Assembly: GCF_017086405.1 (NCBI RefSeq)
Contig: NZ_CP070973.1
Location: 5,736,739-5,800,738, forward strand
Source: Mycobacterium gordonae
GTDB lineage: Bacteria > Actinomycetota > Actinomycetes > Mycobacteriales > Mycobacteriaceae
DNA length: 64,000 nucleotides
Direction of reading: 5' to 3'
The notes under the pieces: model-generated
The model's database searches: none
What the model was told of the DNA's origin: nothing
What the model saw: the letters and a program-made list of their open reading frames with translations, nothing else
Shown here: piece by piece, positions 51,934 to 59,727 of the stretch
Numbering within the stretch: the first letter of the stretch is position 1
Layout: every line of letters begins with the position of its first letter
Translations under genes and position numbers: made by a program

Positions 51934-52182
51934 CTAGGGTGGCTGACCCCACTCGCGGCGTTGGCCGGCCAGGACGCCGTGAGCGCGGTTGTGCGCCAAC
52001 GTCTCCGCCCATGCACCGCACGGGTCACGGGCCGGACAGCGGCGACAGAGCTCCGCCGCCCGGGCAGTCGCGTCGTCGGTGTCGCCGTCGAACAGCTCGG
52101 AGCGGCCGGCGCAGAGTGCGCCCGGGAGCTTCGGCACTCCGGAGAGGACCGCGGCCGTCAGCTCAACCCACGGGGCAGTCAC
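51934..52182 (-). CDS. WhiB-like iron-sulfur regulator
   Basis: 82 residues with the four WhiB cysteines at positions 24, 46, 49 and 55 (LCAGRSELFD, AAELCRRCPARDPCGAWAE) and the GVLAGQRREW turn after GVLAG (about 69). This is the WhiB-like fold used for iron-sulfur transcription factors; mycobacteriophages such as TM4 also encode one. It lies in the coupled operon between the J-domain-like protein and small ORFs. It may sense redox state or control host and element promoters. Confidence 0.9.
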   Translation of the reverse strand: MTAPWVELTAAVLSGVPKLPGALCAGRSELFDGDTDDATARAAELCRRCPARDPCGAWAETLAHNRAHGVLAGQRREWGQPP

Positions 52183-52589
52183 CGGCGTTCCTCCAGTTCA
52201 GATCGAGCGTCGTTTAGTTGCTGTTGAAGCTCGTGGCTACCGGTCTGGGTGTTGTCGGGATGGAGAACCTTGGTCAGCGCGCGATGTACGGCGGACGCGC
52301 GCTTCTCACCGACTGCACGAAAAAGGCTCTGCGCCCATGTGATGCACGGCTGGTGTTGGGGCGGCTGGTGCAAATCGTCGAATCCGATGACGGTGCAGCC
52401 AATGCCGCGCAGCGCCGACGCCAGTGGTTGTGCCCAATCGGTGTCGACCTTCCATTGCTTCGTAGCCTTAGTCCAGCTCCGGGCATAGGCAGGAACGACC
52501 GCCTTCAATACCTCGACGATGGCTGGCTCGTAGGCAAACTGCACTGTGCACCGGGAGCCAGCCTCGAGGAAGAGCACCGTGGCGGTCAC
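52179..52589 (-). CDS. Protein with HARP-like N-terminus and J-domain-like HPD motif
   Basis: 136 residues. The N-terminal half (CTVQFAYEPAIVEVLKAVVP, ARSWTKATKQWKVDTDW) resembles HARP-like domains of SNF2/phage helicases. The C-terminal half has VHRALTKVLHPDNTQTG followed by a helix (HELQQQLNDARSELEER), which has the His-Pro-Asp of J-domains. This combination is unusual in so short a protein. It has 4-bp overlaps with its neighbours. Confidence 0.65.
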   Translation of the reverse strand: MTATVLFLEAGSRCTVQFAYEPAIVEVLKAVVPAYARSWTKATKQWKVDTDWAQPLASALRGIGCTVIGFDDLHQPPQHQPCITWAQSLFRAVGEKRASAVHRALTKVLHPDNTQTGSHELQQQLNDARSELEERR

Positions 52590-52741
52590 CGCGCACCGCT
52601 CAATTGCCGCGGTTTTTGGTTCAGTGCCGCTGACCTGCGTGAACGCAAAAGCGTGACGTATGTGACGCTCGAAAGGTATGACGCCAATCCGCGTGCGCGT
52701 ATGGGGGAATGGGTAAATGCGTCATATGCGTCATGCGTCAT
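52586..52741 (-). CDS. Very small coupled ORF
   Basis: 51 residues (MTHDAYDAFTHSPIRARGLA). Both its start and its stop are in ATGA overlaps with neighbours (52738-52741 and 52586-52589), which is the main reason to accept it. The sequence contains a basic C-terminus and no known motif. Confidence 0.55.
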   Translation of the reverse strand: MTHDAYDAFTHSPIRARGLASYLSSVTYVTLLRSRRSAALNQKPRQLSGAR

Positions 52742-54117
52742 TGGCCGGCCGCCACTTTTAGACCGATGCCGCCGCGCCACCGACCGTCCTGGCTCCTGTC
52801 AGTTACCGGGTAGCCATGGGTGTCGAGCGACTGGCCGAATGCCTTCCGGGAGATCTCGGGAATGCCTTCTGGTATCCGCCACTTTTGCCAAGCTTCGAAA
52901 AGTTGCGATGTGGTGGCCTTGAGCACTGGCGAGCTGGTGACACATTCGTCGGCGACGAACCGAGCAACTTCGTCGGAATCTTGCTGGTATTTGTCGGTGG
53001 CTACTCGCACAGCGTCCGGGGCGTCGAGACCGCCGCGTTCCTGGTAGTCAGTCCATCCCGCCACAGCCCAGCTCAGGATTAGGTCTGCATCCAGGCGTAG
53101 TTTCTCCGACAGGTCTTTGTCGTCATCGGGAGTATCGCGCATGGTGACGTTGAACGGCACGACTCTGAGGCGATCCCAGACCGCCTTGCTGTCCCCAGAG
53201 ACTCGGGGCAGATGGTTGGTTACCAGCACCGCCGTGTGACTCGGATCGAATTGCACGAAGTCTTGTCGCATTCGCCGCGCGCGGATCGGATCGCCGCCGG
53301 TCAGCCGTTTCATCGTCGCCTCGTTGAGTCGCTTGGCCTCCTGCGTTTCGCTTACGACAACGAATCGCTTGCCGCGAAGATCCATTTCGCCAGTGGGGTG
53401 CGCGTTGTCTTGGTGCATGAGCAGATTGGGTTCAGCTGCGAGCCCGTAATCGCCGAGCGCATGCAATAGGGCGGTGTAGAAGGTGCCTTTTCCGTTGCCG
53501 CCGAGGCCAACCAGGATCGGCAATACGTGCTCGATGACTCGGCCGACCAGCGCTACACCGCATAGTCGCTGCATGTAGTCGCGCACCGCCGGATCGGGCA
53601 GTATGCGCTCAAGGAAAGACGACCATCGGCCGGTAGGTACATCAGGGTCGTATGCTGCCGTGGTCACCTTCGTCATACGGTGTCGCGGGTGGTGCTCGGA
53701 TAGTTCCATCGTGCGCAGGTCCAACACCCCATTTGCCGCGTTGAGCAGGTACGGGTCGGGGTCGAGGTCTGCCAGCGTTGCCGCGAATGGAAGCAGTGCG
53801 GCCGCCACTCCAAGCGTGCCGGTGATGCCTGCATCGGACTCGCAACGCTGAACGTCGGCGCGAAGCCTCTTATCGTCTAAGGATTCAGCGAGCGCCGTCC
53901 GCAGTACGGAGAGAACCGCGCGTTTGGCGCGGCCGCGGTCGTCCTCGGCCCAGCGTTTACCGTCCCAGTAGTGCCAGCCGATCCCATGCACATGCAGCAG
54001 TCGGTCGCGGAAAGCGGCTGCGAGCCGGTAGGCCATGCGAACTTGCCCAGAGTGCGTCACGCCGTCGTCGGCTGGGGGCATGTCGGCCGGGGCGTGACTT
54101 TCGTCGAGGTCCGTCAC
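52738..54117 (-). CDS. P4-type DNA primase/helicase
   Basis: 459 residues from GTG 54117, overlapping the DUF2742 stop (GTGA). The C-terminal domain is the P4-type helicase: LVGLGGNGKGTFYTALLHAL (Walker A), FVVVSETQEAKRLNEATMKR, LTGGDPIRARRMRQDF and HTAVLVTNHLPRVSG. It matches Rv1582c of phiRv1 and phage/plasmid replication primases. It should replicate the excised element. The longer frame upstream is antisense to DUF2742 coding. Confidence 0.92.
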   Translation of the reverse strand: MTDLDESHAPADMPPADDGVTHSGQVRMAYRLAAAFRDRLLHVHGIGWHYWDGKRWAEDDRGRAKRAVLSVLRTALAESLDDKRLRADVQRCESDAGITGTLGVAAALLPFAATLADLDPDPYLLNAANGVLDLRTMELSEHHPRHRMTKVTTAAYDPDVPTGRWSSFLERILPDPAVRDYMQRLCGVALVGRVIEHVLPILVGLGGNGKGTFYTALLHALGDYGLAAEPNLLMHQDNAHPTGEMDLRGKRFVVVSETQEAKRLNEATMKRLTGGDPIRARRMRQDFVQFDPSHTAVLVTNHLPRVSGDSKAVWDRLRVVPFNVTMRDTPDDDKDLSEKLRLDADLILSWAVAGWTDYQERGGLDAPDAVRVATDKYQQDSDEVARFVADECVTSSPVLKATTSQLFEAWQKWRIPEGIPEISRKAFGQSLDTHGYPVTDRSQDGRWRGGIGLKVAAGQ

Positions 54118-54509
54118 GACGTCCTCCTGAGCCACGGCCGCTCCATGTAGAAGCTCCTGCGCTGCTGGATATCTCGGCTGACCCGGGCCCAATTGCAGGC
54201 GTTGGACACCGCGCGGCTGGCTTCGGCACGGGCTGCTTGACAGGCTTCGACACGGAGAACGTGGTGTTCGCCAGCGGCCGCCAGTGCCAGGAGCTTCCGT
54301 GGATCTCCGTCGGCCAGCTCGCACCATGCCGGTGTGCCTGCCCATGGGAGGGGGCCGGTATTCGCCTGCGCCAGTGCAGCTTGCAGGAATGCATGGACGG
54401 GTTCCCACGAGACCTGCTGCGAAGCCGGGACAGCTGTACGCTGACTACTAGCGAGTGGTGTCGTCGAGGTGGCCCGGGCCTCTGATCCCGGGCTTCTTCG
54501 TTGGTCCAT
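54114..54509 (-). CDS. DUF2742 protein (phiRv1 Rv1583c-like)
   Basis: 131 residues with the DUF2742 pattern SQQVSWEPVHAFLQAALAQA, AGTPAWCELADGDPRKLLAL and QQRRSFYMERPWLRR at the end. In phiRv1 the same family sits directly before the primase. Role unknown. Confidence 0.85.
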   Translation of the reverse strand: MDQRRSPGSEARATSTTPLASSQRTAVPASQQVSWEPVHAFLQAALAQANTGPLPWAGTPAWCELADGDPRKLLALAAAGEHHVLRVEACQAARAEASRAVSNACNWARVSRDIQQRRSFYMERPWLRRTS

Positions 54510-54511
54510 TT

Positions 54512-54844
54512 TTAGGCTGTCGCAGCCTCGCTGAGTCTATCCACATAGGCCGCAATGGATTCCGCCGTAATGAAGGCTCTCCTACCGATGTTGACCTTGA
54601 CTAGCTCGCCGCCGTCAACCAATTCGTAGATCTTTGTTCTGCCGATGCCGCCTAGTTGTGCACTAACGCCACCTGGGCCGCTCGTTATCGGCACCAGTAG
54701 CGGTGGCGCAGCGACGGCAGCTGCTGCCACGACTCGATCGGTATCCAACTTGTGCAACGTCTGCCACCAGTTTCTGTTCGTCGGTATCCGCCGTGTGTCT
54801 GGCGGCTGTTGACAGCGTTGCACAGCCATGCCACTATTAACCAT
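54512..54844 (-). CDS. xis: Excisionase-like (Xis) protein
   Basis: About 110 residues from 54844; the start is uncertain and could be shorter. The C-terminal part is a recombination directionality factor/MerR-type HTH: LGGIGRTKIYELVDGGELVK VNIGRRAFITAESI split over residues 70-105. Small Xis proteins of this type are found in phiRv1/phiRv2. Lies 2 bp upstream of DUF2742 and is divergent from the plus-strand HTH gene. Confidence 0.75.
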   Translation of the reverse strand: MVNSGMAVQRCQQPPDTRRIPTNRNWWQTLHKLDTDRVVAAAAVAAPPLLVPITSGPGGVSAQLGGIGRTKIYELVDGGELVKVNIGRRAFITAESIAAYVDRLSEAATA

Positions 54845-54879
54845 GTCATTAGCGTGGAACTTTGTGACAGTGGGGATTA

Positions 54880-55458
54880 GTGCCGATGCCGGTGCATAAC
54901 TTCCCAGGCTTCGGTACAGCCACATACGATGCATATGACCCCGATGATTGGGTTGCCGTCGGCGACCGCTGGGTGCCTCGACGTATCGACGTATACTCTT
55001 CGCTGCCGAAAAAGCCCGATTTCAAGATGACAATCGAAGTGCGACAAGGCGTTCCGGTGTGTGTCGAGGTGACAGTTCAGGCGCGACCTGACGGGCGAGA
55101 TGTGCGAAAAAGAGACCTCGATGTACCCCTCGATGAGTGGGTGGATTCAATCGTGGCCGCGTGCTCAGCGGTTGGGGACGTTGACGAGGCCGGGCGCCTG
55201 AAGCGGATACGTAAGCCGGCGTCGAACCGCCACGCAGCGATGGCGAACGCTCGGCGCGCCCGGTCGGGGCGACCTCGCATGGAACCCCAACGGTTACAGG
55301 AAGCCGCCGACATCTATCGGGCACACGTCGCAAACCGCCCGAACGTCGCGATTATGCGTGCCTTCGGTGTCTCCGAACGGACCGCGGCGCGCTACGTCGA
55401 GCTGGCCCGAAAAGCCGGGTTGCTGCCGCCCACCACGCCCGGCAAGAAGAAAGCGTAA
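54880..55458 (+). CDS. HTH-containing protein preceding integrase
   Basis: 192 residues from GTG 54880. N-terminal unknown domain (FKMTIEVRQGVPVCVEVTVQ), then a C-terminal HTH (NVAIMRAFGVSERTAARYVE LARKAGLL split). In related prophages a gene of this kind stands just before the integrase and may regulate the int/xis switch. Ends 4 bp before the integrase start. Confidence 0.7.
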   Translation: MPMPVHNFPGFGTATYDAYDPDDWVAVGDRWVPRRIDVYSSLPKKPDFKMTIEVRQGVPVCVEVTVQARPDGRDVRKRDLDVPLDEWVDSIVAACSAVGDVDEAGRLKRIRKPASNRHAAMANARRARSGRPRMEPQRLQEAADIYRAHVANRPNVAIMRAFGVSERTAARYVELARKAGLLPPTTPGKKKA

Positions 55459-55462
55459 GCAG

Positions 55463-56686
55463 ATGAGCCGACAGCAGCTCCCCCCGCAGATCCGCAAGGT
55501 TGAGGTTAGGAACCGCAGAACCGGCAAGGCGGAGATCCGCTATCAGCTGACCGTTGACATCGGCCAGGACGCAGAGTCGGGAAAGCGTCGGCAGATCCGC
55601 CGCCGGTTCCCGACCGAGAAGGCGGCGCGCGATGAGCTCGCAAAGGTAGCCGGTGGAGTTGCCGGAGGCACCTACGTAGCCGCCAGCAGGTTGACGGTCG
55701 ATCAGGCATGCGAGGACTGGCTGACCTCCAAGCACTCACTCAAGGAGTCGACGGTCGCCGGGCACCGTTCGAAGCTCCAAGCTTTGCGCGACGAACTCGG
55801 CCACCTCGAAGTCCAAAAGCTGTCGAAAGCGGACCTCGACGGCCTTGTGGGCCGGCTGCGGCGCGGCGAAGTCGACGGCCGCAAGGAATGGACACCACGC
55901 AGCGTCAATTACCTGCTTTACCTAGTGACAGCTGTCCTTGGCGATCAGGTGGAGCAGGGTAACGCGGTGCGCAACGTCGCGCGCCTAGTGGACCGAGTGG
56001 CCGGCGACCCTCAGAAGTTCCGCACGCTGACGGATAAAGACATGTTCGCGATCCTTGACTATGACTGTCGGGACCGGCACGTGTGGACGCTGGCGCTGTA
56101 CGGGTTGCGGCGCGGCGAGATCGCCGGGCTGCGGTGGTGCAATGTCAACTTGAGTGACAAGCCCGTCCAGGAGGGCGAGAACGCGCTGCCGCCCAAGCAC
56201 CTACGGGTCAGCGAGAACCGAATCAACATCGGTAAGACGATTGTCACCGGCACTCCGAAGTCCAAGGCGAGCAACCGGACGTTGCCGTTGCCCGATGAGG
56301 TGGTCGACGTGCTCAAGGCGGCACGCAAGCGCCAATTAGAGGAACGGCTGGCATTCGGTGAGGGATACGGCCCCGGCGAGCACGTCGCGTGCGACGAGAC
56401 CGGCCAGCCCTACCATCCCAACCTCATCTATTGGCGTTGGGGCAAGATGCTCGACGCGCTGAAGATCAAGCGGGTGCGGCTGCACGATGCGCGCCACTCA
56501 TGCGGGACGTTGATGCACCTCCGCGGGGTTCCGATCGCAGTCATCGCAGCGTGGCTAGGCCACGCCAGCGCCGCATTCACGCTCACCGTGTACGCCCACT
56601 CCCAGGACGAAGCGCTGAAGGCCGCCGGAAGCAGTTTCAGTCGAGTTGTGACATCCGGTGACACCGAGACCGGCTCGCCGGGCTAG
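55463..56686 (+). CDS. int: Tyrosine-family site-specific integrase
   Basis: 407 residues from MSRQQLPPQIRKVEVRNRRT. It has an N-terminal SAM-like/core-binding domain (VDQACEDWLTSKHSLKESTV) and a catalytic domain with Arg (LYGLRRGEIAGLRW), the HxxR box (RLHDARHSCGTLMHL) and Tyr (AAFTLTVYAHSQDE). It resembles Rv2659c of phiRv2. It lies beside the tRNA-Leu (attR), as expected for an integrase acting there. Confidence 0.93.
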   Translation: MSRQQLPPQIRKVEVRNRRTGKAEIRYQLTVDIGQDAESGKRRQIRRRFPTEKAARDELAKVAGGVAGGTYVAASRLTVDQACEDWLTSKHSLKESTVAGHRSKLQALRDELGHLEVQKLSKADLDGLVGRLRRGEVDGRKEWTPRSVNYLLYLVTAVLGDQVEQGNAVRNVARLVDRVAGDPQKFRTLTDKDMFAILDYDCRDRHVWTLALYGLRRGEIAGLRWCNVNLSDKPVQEGENALPPKHLRVSENRINIGKTIVTGTPKSKASNRTLPLPDEVVDVLKAARKRQLEERLAFGEGYGPGEHVACDETGQPYHPNLIYWRWGKMLDALKIKRVRLHDARHSCGTLMHLRGVPIAVIAAWLGHASAAFTLTVYAHSQDEALKAAGSSFSRVVTSGDTETGSPG

Positions 56687-56723
56687 TCTGCCATTCCGCA
56701 CCACGTTTGACCTGCGTTTTCCT

Positions 56724-56769
56724 GTGCCCCCAGTCGGACTCGAACCGACACTTGGCGGATTTTAAGTCC
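56724..56769. repeat. attR: 46-bp repeat, part of the intact tRNA-Leu
   Basis: Identical to 41967-42012. Here it continues into the remaining 29 bp of the tRNA, so the gene is regenerated at this end. Confidence 0.93.
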
Positions 56770-56798
56770 GCTGCCTCTGCCAATTGGGCTATGGGGGC
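56725..56798 (-). tRNA. tRNA-Leu (anticodon TAA), integration target
   Basis: A 74-nt cloverleaf: acceptor GCCCCCA/TGGGGGC, D arm GCCC...GGC, anticodon loop CTTAAAA (TAA), T arm GTCGG/CCGAC with TTCGAGT loop, discriminator A. No CCA encoded. The variable loop is only about 5 nt (CAAGT), which is short for leucine tRNAs. The 3' part is the att core shared with 41967-42012. Confidence 0.88.
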
Positions 56799-57147
56799 CC
56801 GGCGCGAATCTAGCGTGCGCAAGCTCCTTCAGGGACGTTGCGTACCCCCGAAAGGCTAATGTGCGCCAGAACCAATCTCTATGTAGGATCGCGCGCCGCG
56901 CGCCCCAAGGGGTCGCCGGCCCCCGGATCCCAGATGACGCCGCCGTATCCCCCGACAAGAGCTTGTTAAAACTGCGAGCGCCTTCGTTAATAAGCCGTAA
57001 ACGTCCGTCACCCTGCGGCTTTCGACCACAACTGTGGAGCGCGGGCTAGTTAGCGTTACGCCAACGCACAGGGGCCGGTACGCAAACACACAGGGTCGAC
57101 CCGGGGATTCAAGGGGCGACTCGTTTTTCACACCTAAGGAGCAATAG
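56799..57147. other. Intergenic region upstream of the PE gene
   Basis: About 350 bp between the tRNA and the PE start. It holds the tRNA promoter on one strand and probably the PE operon promoter on the other. I see no clear gene or repeat. Confidence 0.5.
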
Positions 57148-58029
57148 ATGTCATTTCTGACAGCAGTGCCCGCAGAGTTGGCCGCCGCGGCGGCGCAGCT
57201 GGGAGCGATCACCAGTGCCCTCGCGGCGCAGAACGCAGGCGCCGCGGCCCCGACCACCGCCATCGCTCCGGCCGCCGCCGACCAGGTCTCGATCATGCAA
57301 TCGGGCATTTTCACCGCCTACGGCGCGCTGTACCAGCAGATCGCCGCCGAAGCCCAGGCAATGCAAGAGCAGTTTGTGCAGACCCTGGGACTGAGCAGTG
57401 GGACCTACGAACAGTCCGAGGCGGCGAACGCGGCCGCCGCCGTCCTGGCCGACGGCGCGTCCGCCGCGGAGGCCGCACCGGCAGCCCCTTCGCCGGTCGA
57501 CAACTTCATCACCCAGCTGGCAACGCTGCTGGGCGGACCAGTTACCAGCTTCGGCGGTCAGCCGCTGAACCCGTCGAGCAACATGGCCAACATCGCGAGC
57601 TACGAAATCGGCAACTTCGCCTCGGCCTCGTCGAACATGTTGGGTCTGACCAGCGGTGGCCTGTTCCCGGAGGGCTTCGGCGTCCCCGAGGACATCGCCG
57701 CCGACGCGGCCATCGAGGGTGCCGCGATCGAGGGCGGGCTGACCGGCGCCGGTGGCGCCGTTGGCCCGGTGGCTGCCAGCGTCGGCAGCTCCACGCTGGT
57801 CGGCGCGATGTCCGCCCCGCCGAGCTGGGCTGCTGGGACCACCCTGGTGTCCAGCACCGCTCCCAGTGCGCTGTCCGGCGCCGGCTTCACGGCTGCCCCG
57901 GCGGCCGCATCCGGAGGCATCTACCCGGGCGTTCCCGGCCTGGCCTCGGCCGCCCGCAACAGTGCCGGCTTCGGGGCACCGCGCTATGGCGTGAAGCCGA
58001 TCGTCATGCCCAAGCTGACCGCCGTCTAA
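57148..58029 (+). CDS. PE family protein with PPE-SVP-like C-terminus
   Basis: A 293-residue protein. The PE domain (residues 1-95) begins MSFLTAVPAELAAAAAQLGA and carries the typical YQQIAAEAQAMQEQFVQ segment, plus the GTYEQSEAANA stretch. The C-terminal 80 residues have VGAMSAPPSWAAGTTLVSST, ASGGIYPGVPGLASAARNSA and GAPRYGVKPIVMPKLTAV, which align with the last 80 residues of the PPE protein next door. It is a secreted ESX substrate, probably ESX-5, and pairs with the adjacent PPE. An AAGGAG ribosome site lies 7 bp upstream of the start. Confidence 0.92.
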   Translation: MSFLTAVPAELAAAAAQLGAITSALAAQNAGAAAPTTAIAPAAADQVSIMQSGIFTAYGALYQQIAAEAQAMQEQFVQTLGLSSGTYEQSEAANAAAAVLADGASAAEAAPAAPSPVDNFITQLATLLGGPVTSFGGQPLNPSSNMANIASYEIGNFASASSNMLGLTSGGLFPEGFGVPEDIAADAAIEGAAIEGGLTGAGGAVGPVAASVGSSTLVGAMSAPPSWAAGTTLVSSTAPSALSGAGFTAAPAAASGGIYPGVPGLASAARNSAGFGAPRYGVKPIVMPKLTAV

Positions 58030-58081
58030 GCCGACGCAACCACCAGCGACCACCAACAAGCCAAGAGAAACGGGTATAGCA

Positions 58082-59275
58082 ATGTCTTACGCAGGTTTCC
58101 CCCCCGAGGTGAACTCCGGGCTCATGTACAGCGGCGCGGGCGCCGGACCGCTCATGGCGGCGGCCGCGGCCTACAACAACCTCGCCTCGGAGTTGAGCAC
58201 CGCGGCGGCCCAGTACGAGTCGATCGTCACGACACTGACCACCGAACAGTGGACCGGCGCCGGATCGACGTCCGCGGCCGCTGCCGCTCAGCAGAACGTG
58301 GGATGGTTGACCAGCACCGCTGCAACCCTCGAACAGGCGGGTATCCAAGCCGCCGCGTCTGCGGCCGCCTACGAGGCGGCGTTCACCGCGACGGTGCCGC
58401 CGCCGGTGATCGCGGCCAACCGGGCTCTGCTGGCCGCGCTCGTCGCCACGAACTTCCTGGGCATCAACACCCCGGCGATCATGGCGACCGAGGCGCAGTA
58501 CATGGAGATGTGGGTCCAGGACGTCATCGCGATGACCACCTACCAGGCCAGTGCAGCGGCAGCAGCGATTCTGGAACCGGTGCTGCCGGCGACGCAGACC
58601 ACCAACCCTGGTGGCGCGGGCGCTCAAGCCGCCGCTGTGGCTGCGGCCCAGGCCGTCGGACCCGCCGCGTCGCTGGGCGACATCGTCACCGGCCTGCAGT
58701 CCGAGCTGAGCAACCTCGCACTGGGCACCTCGTCCATCGGCACCGGCCTGTGGAACGCCCTGCCGGTCCCTGTCCAGGAATTCCTCACTGCGCTGGACGG
58801 CTTCCTTGGTACGCCGTTCATCTTCAACGGCATCCAGCAGATCGGTGTCACGGCGTCGTGGTTCATGTTCGCCGCCATCCCGAACGGCATCTTCGCCGCG
58901 CACACCATCGACGCGAACATTGCCGCGGCGGCCGCGGAAGCGGCGGCGCCGGCGGCGGCAGCAGCGGCAGAAGGCGCAGCGGCGGGCTTGGCCAGCGAGG
59001 TGGGAGCCGCGGGCGCGGCCGCCAGCCTCGGCGAAGCCTCGCTCGTCGGCAGCCTGTCGGTGCCGGCCAGCTGGGCCGGCGCGGCCCCGGCCGTCGAGGC
59101 GGCGGCCGGAACCGCGCTGGCCGGCAGCGGCTGGACGGTCCCGGAGGAAGCTGCGGCACCGGGAGTGATGGCCGGAATGCCCGGTATGGCCGCTGCGGCC
59201 AAGGGCGCCGGCGCGTACGCCGGACCGCGGTACGGGTTCAAGCCGATCGTCATGCCCAAGCAGGTCGTCGTCTGA
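58082..59275 (+). CDS. PPE family protein, PPE-SVP type
   Basis: A 397-residue PPE protein. The PPE domain (about 1-178) begins MSYAGFPPEVNSGLMYSGAG and includes TEQWTGAGSTSAAAAAQ (WxG) and TATVPPPVIAANRALLAALV. The SVP signature LVGSLSVPASWAGAAPAVEA is near residue 330, and it ends GPRYGFKPIVMPKQVVV. It follows the PE gene by 52 bp and is the partner for co-export, probably through ESX-5. A Gly/Ala-rich stretch occupies residues 280-310. Confidence 0.93.
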   Translation: MSYAGFPPEVNSGLMYSGAGAGPLMAAAAAYNNLASELSTAAAQYESIVTTLTTEQWTGAGSTSAAAAAQQNVGWLTSTAATLEQAGIQAAASAAAYEAAFTATVPPPVIAANRALLAALVATNFLGINTPAIMATEAQYMEMWVQDVIAMTTYQASAAAAAILEPVLPATQTTNPGGAGAQAAAVAAAQAVGPAASLGDIVTGLQSELSNLALGTSSIGTGLWNALPVPVQEFLTALDGFLGTPFIFNGIQQIGVTASWFMFAAIPNGIFAAHTIDANIAAAAAEAAAPAAAAAAEGAAAGLASEVGAAGAAASLGEASLVGSLSVPASWAGAAPAVEAAAGTALAGSGWTVPEEAAAPGVMAGMPGMAAAAKGAGAYAGPRYGFKPIVMPKQVVV

Positions 59276-59395
59276 CGCCAGGAAAAAAAGGGGGACCAAG
59301 TCACTCGTTTACGCCAGCAATCGGCCGCCGAGCCGTAGTCTCTACCGCTGGACGGCTAGCAATCGCACGATCAACTTCGAGATAGGAGACGCAAT

Positions 59396-59692
59396 ATGAC
59401 AACACGCTTCATGACCGACCCGCACGCAATGCGCGACATGGCGGGCCGCTTCGAGACCCACGCTCAGACCGTCGAGGACGAGGCCCGCCGCATGTGGGCA
59501 TCGGCGCAGAACATCTCCGGCGCCGGCTGGAGCGGTCTGGCCTCGGCCACCTCACTGGACACCATGGGCCAGATGAACACCGCCTTCCGCAACATCGTCA
59601 ACATGCTGCACGGGGTGCGGGACGGGCTGGTCCGCGACGCCAACAACTACGAGCAGCAAGAGCAGGCCTCGCAGCAGATCCTCAGCAGCTAG
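59396..59692 (+). CDS. esxM: EsxM-like WXG100 protein (QILSS family)
   Basis: 98 residues, near-identical to the EsxJ/K/M/P/W (QILSS) group: MTTRFMTDPHAMRDMAGRFE, the WxG turn SGAGWSGLAS, NIVNMLHGVRDGLVRDANNY and the C-terminal QASQQILSS. In M. tuberculosis this partner pairs with an EsxN-type protein as an ESX-5 heterodimer substrate. The operon order PE-PPE-esxM-esxN is retained. An AGGAG-like ribosome site precedes the start. Confidence 0.95.
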   Translation: MTTRFMTDPHAMRDMAGRFETHAQTVEDEARRMWASAQNISGAGWSGLASATSLDTMGQMNTAFRNIVNMLHGVRDGLVRDANNYEQQEQASQQILSS

Positions 59693-59727
59693 CAGCAGCC
59701 CAACAGACCCGAATCAGGAGGACAAGA

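Larger units (their letters stand above)
42013..56723. mobile_element. Integrated phage-satellite-like element (phiRv1/phiRv2 relative)
   Basis: About 14.7 kb lie between the 46-bp direct repeats. The right end carries integrase, an HTH protein, an excisionase-like protein, DUF2742 and a P4-type primase, in an order like phiRv1 of M. tuberculosis (Rv1582c-Rv1586c). A WhiB-like gene and several coupled small ORFs follow. The left arm is a plus-strand operon with NADAR and HEPN proteins. No capsid, portal, large terminase or tail gene is recognisable, so it looks like a satellite or defective prophage. Codon composition in 46.2-48.1 kb is less GC-rich than its surroundings. Confidence 0.88.
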
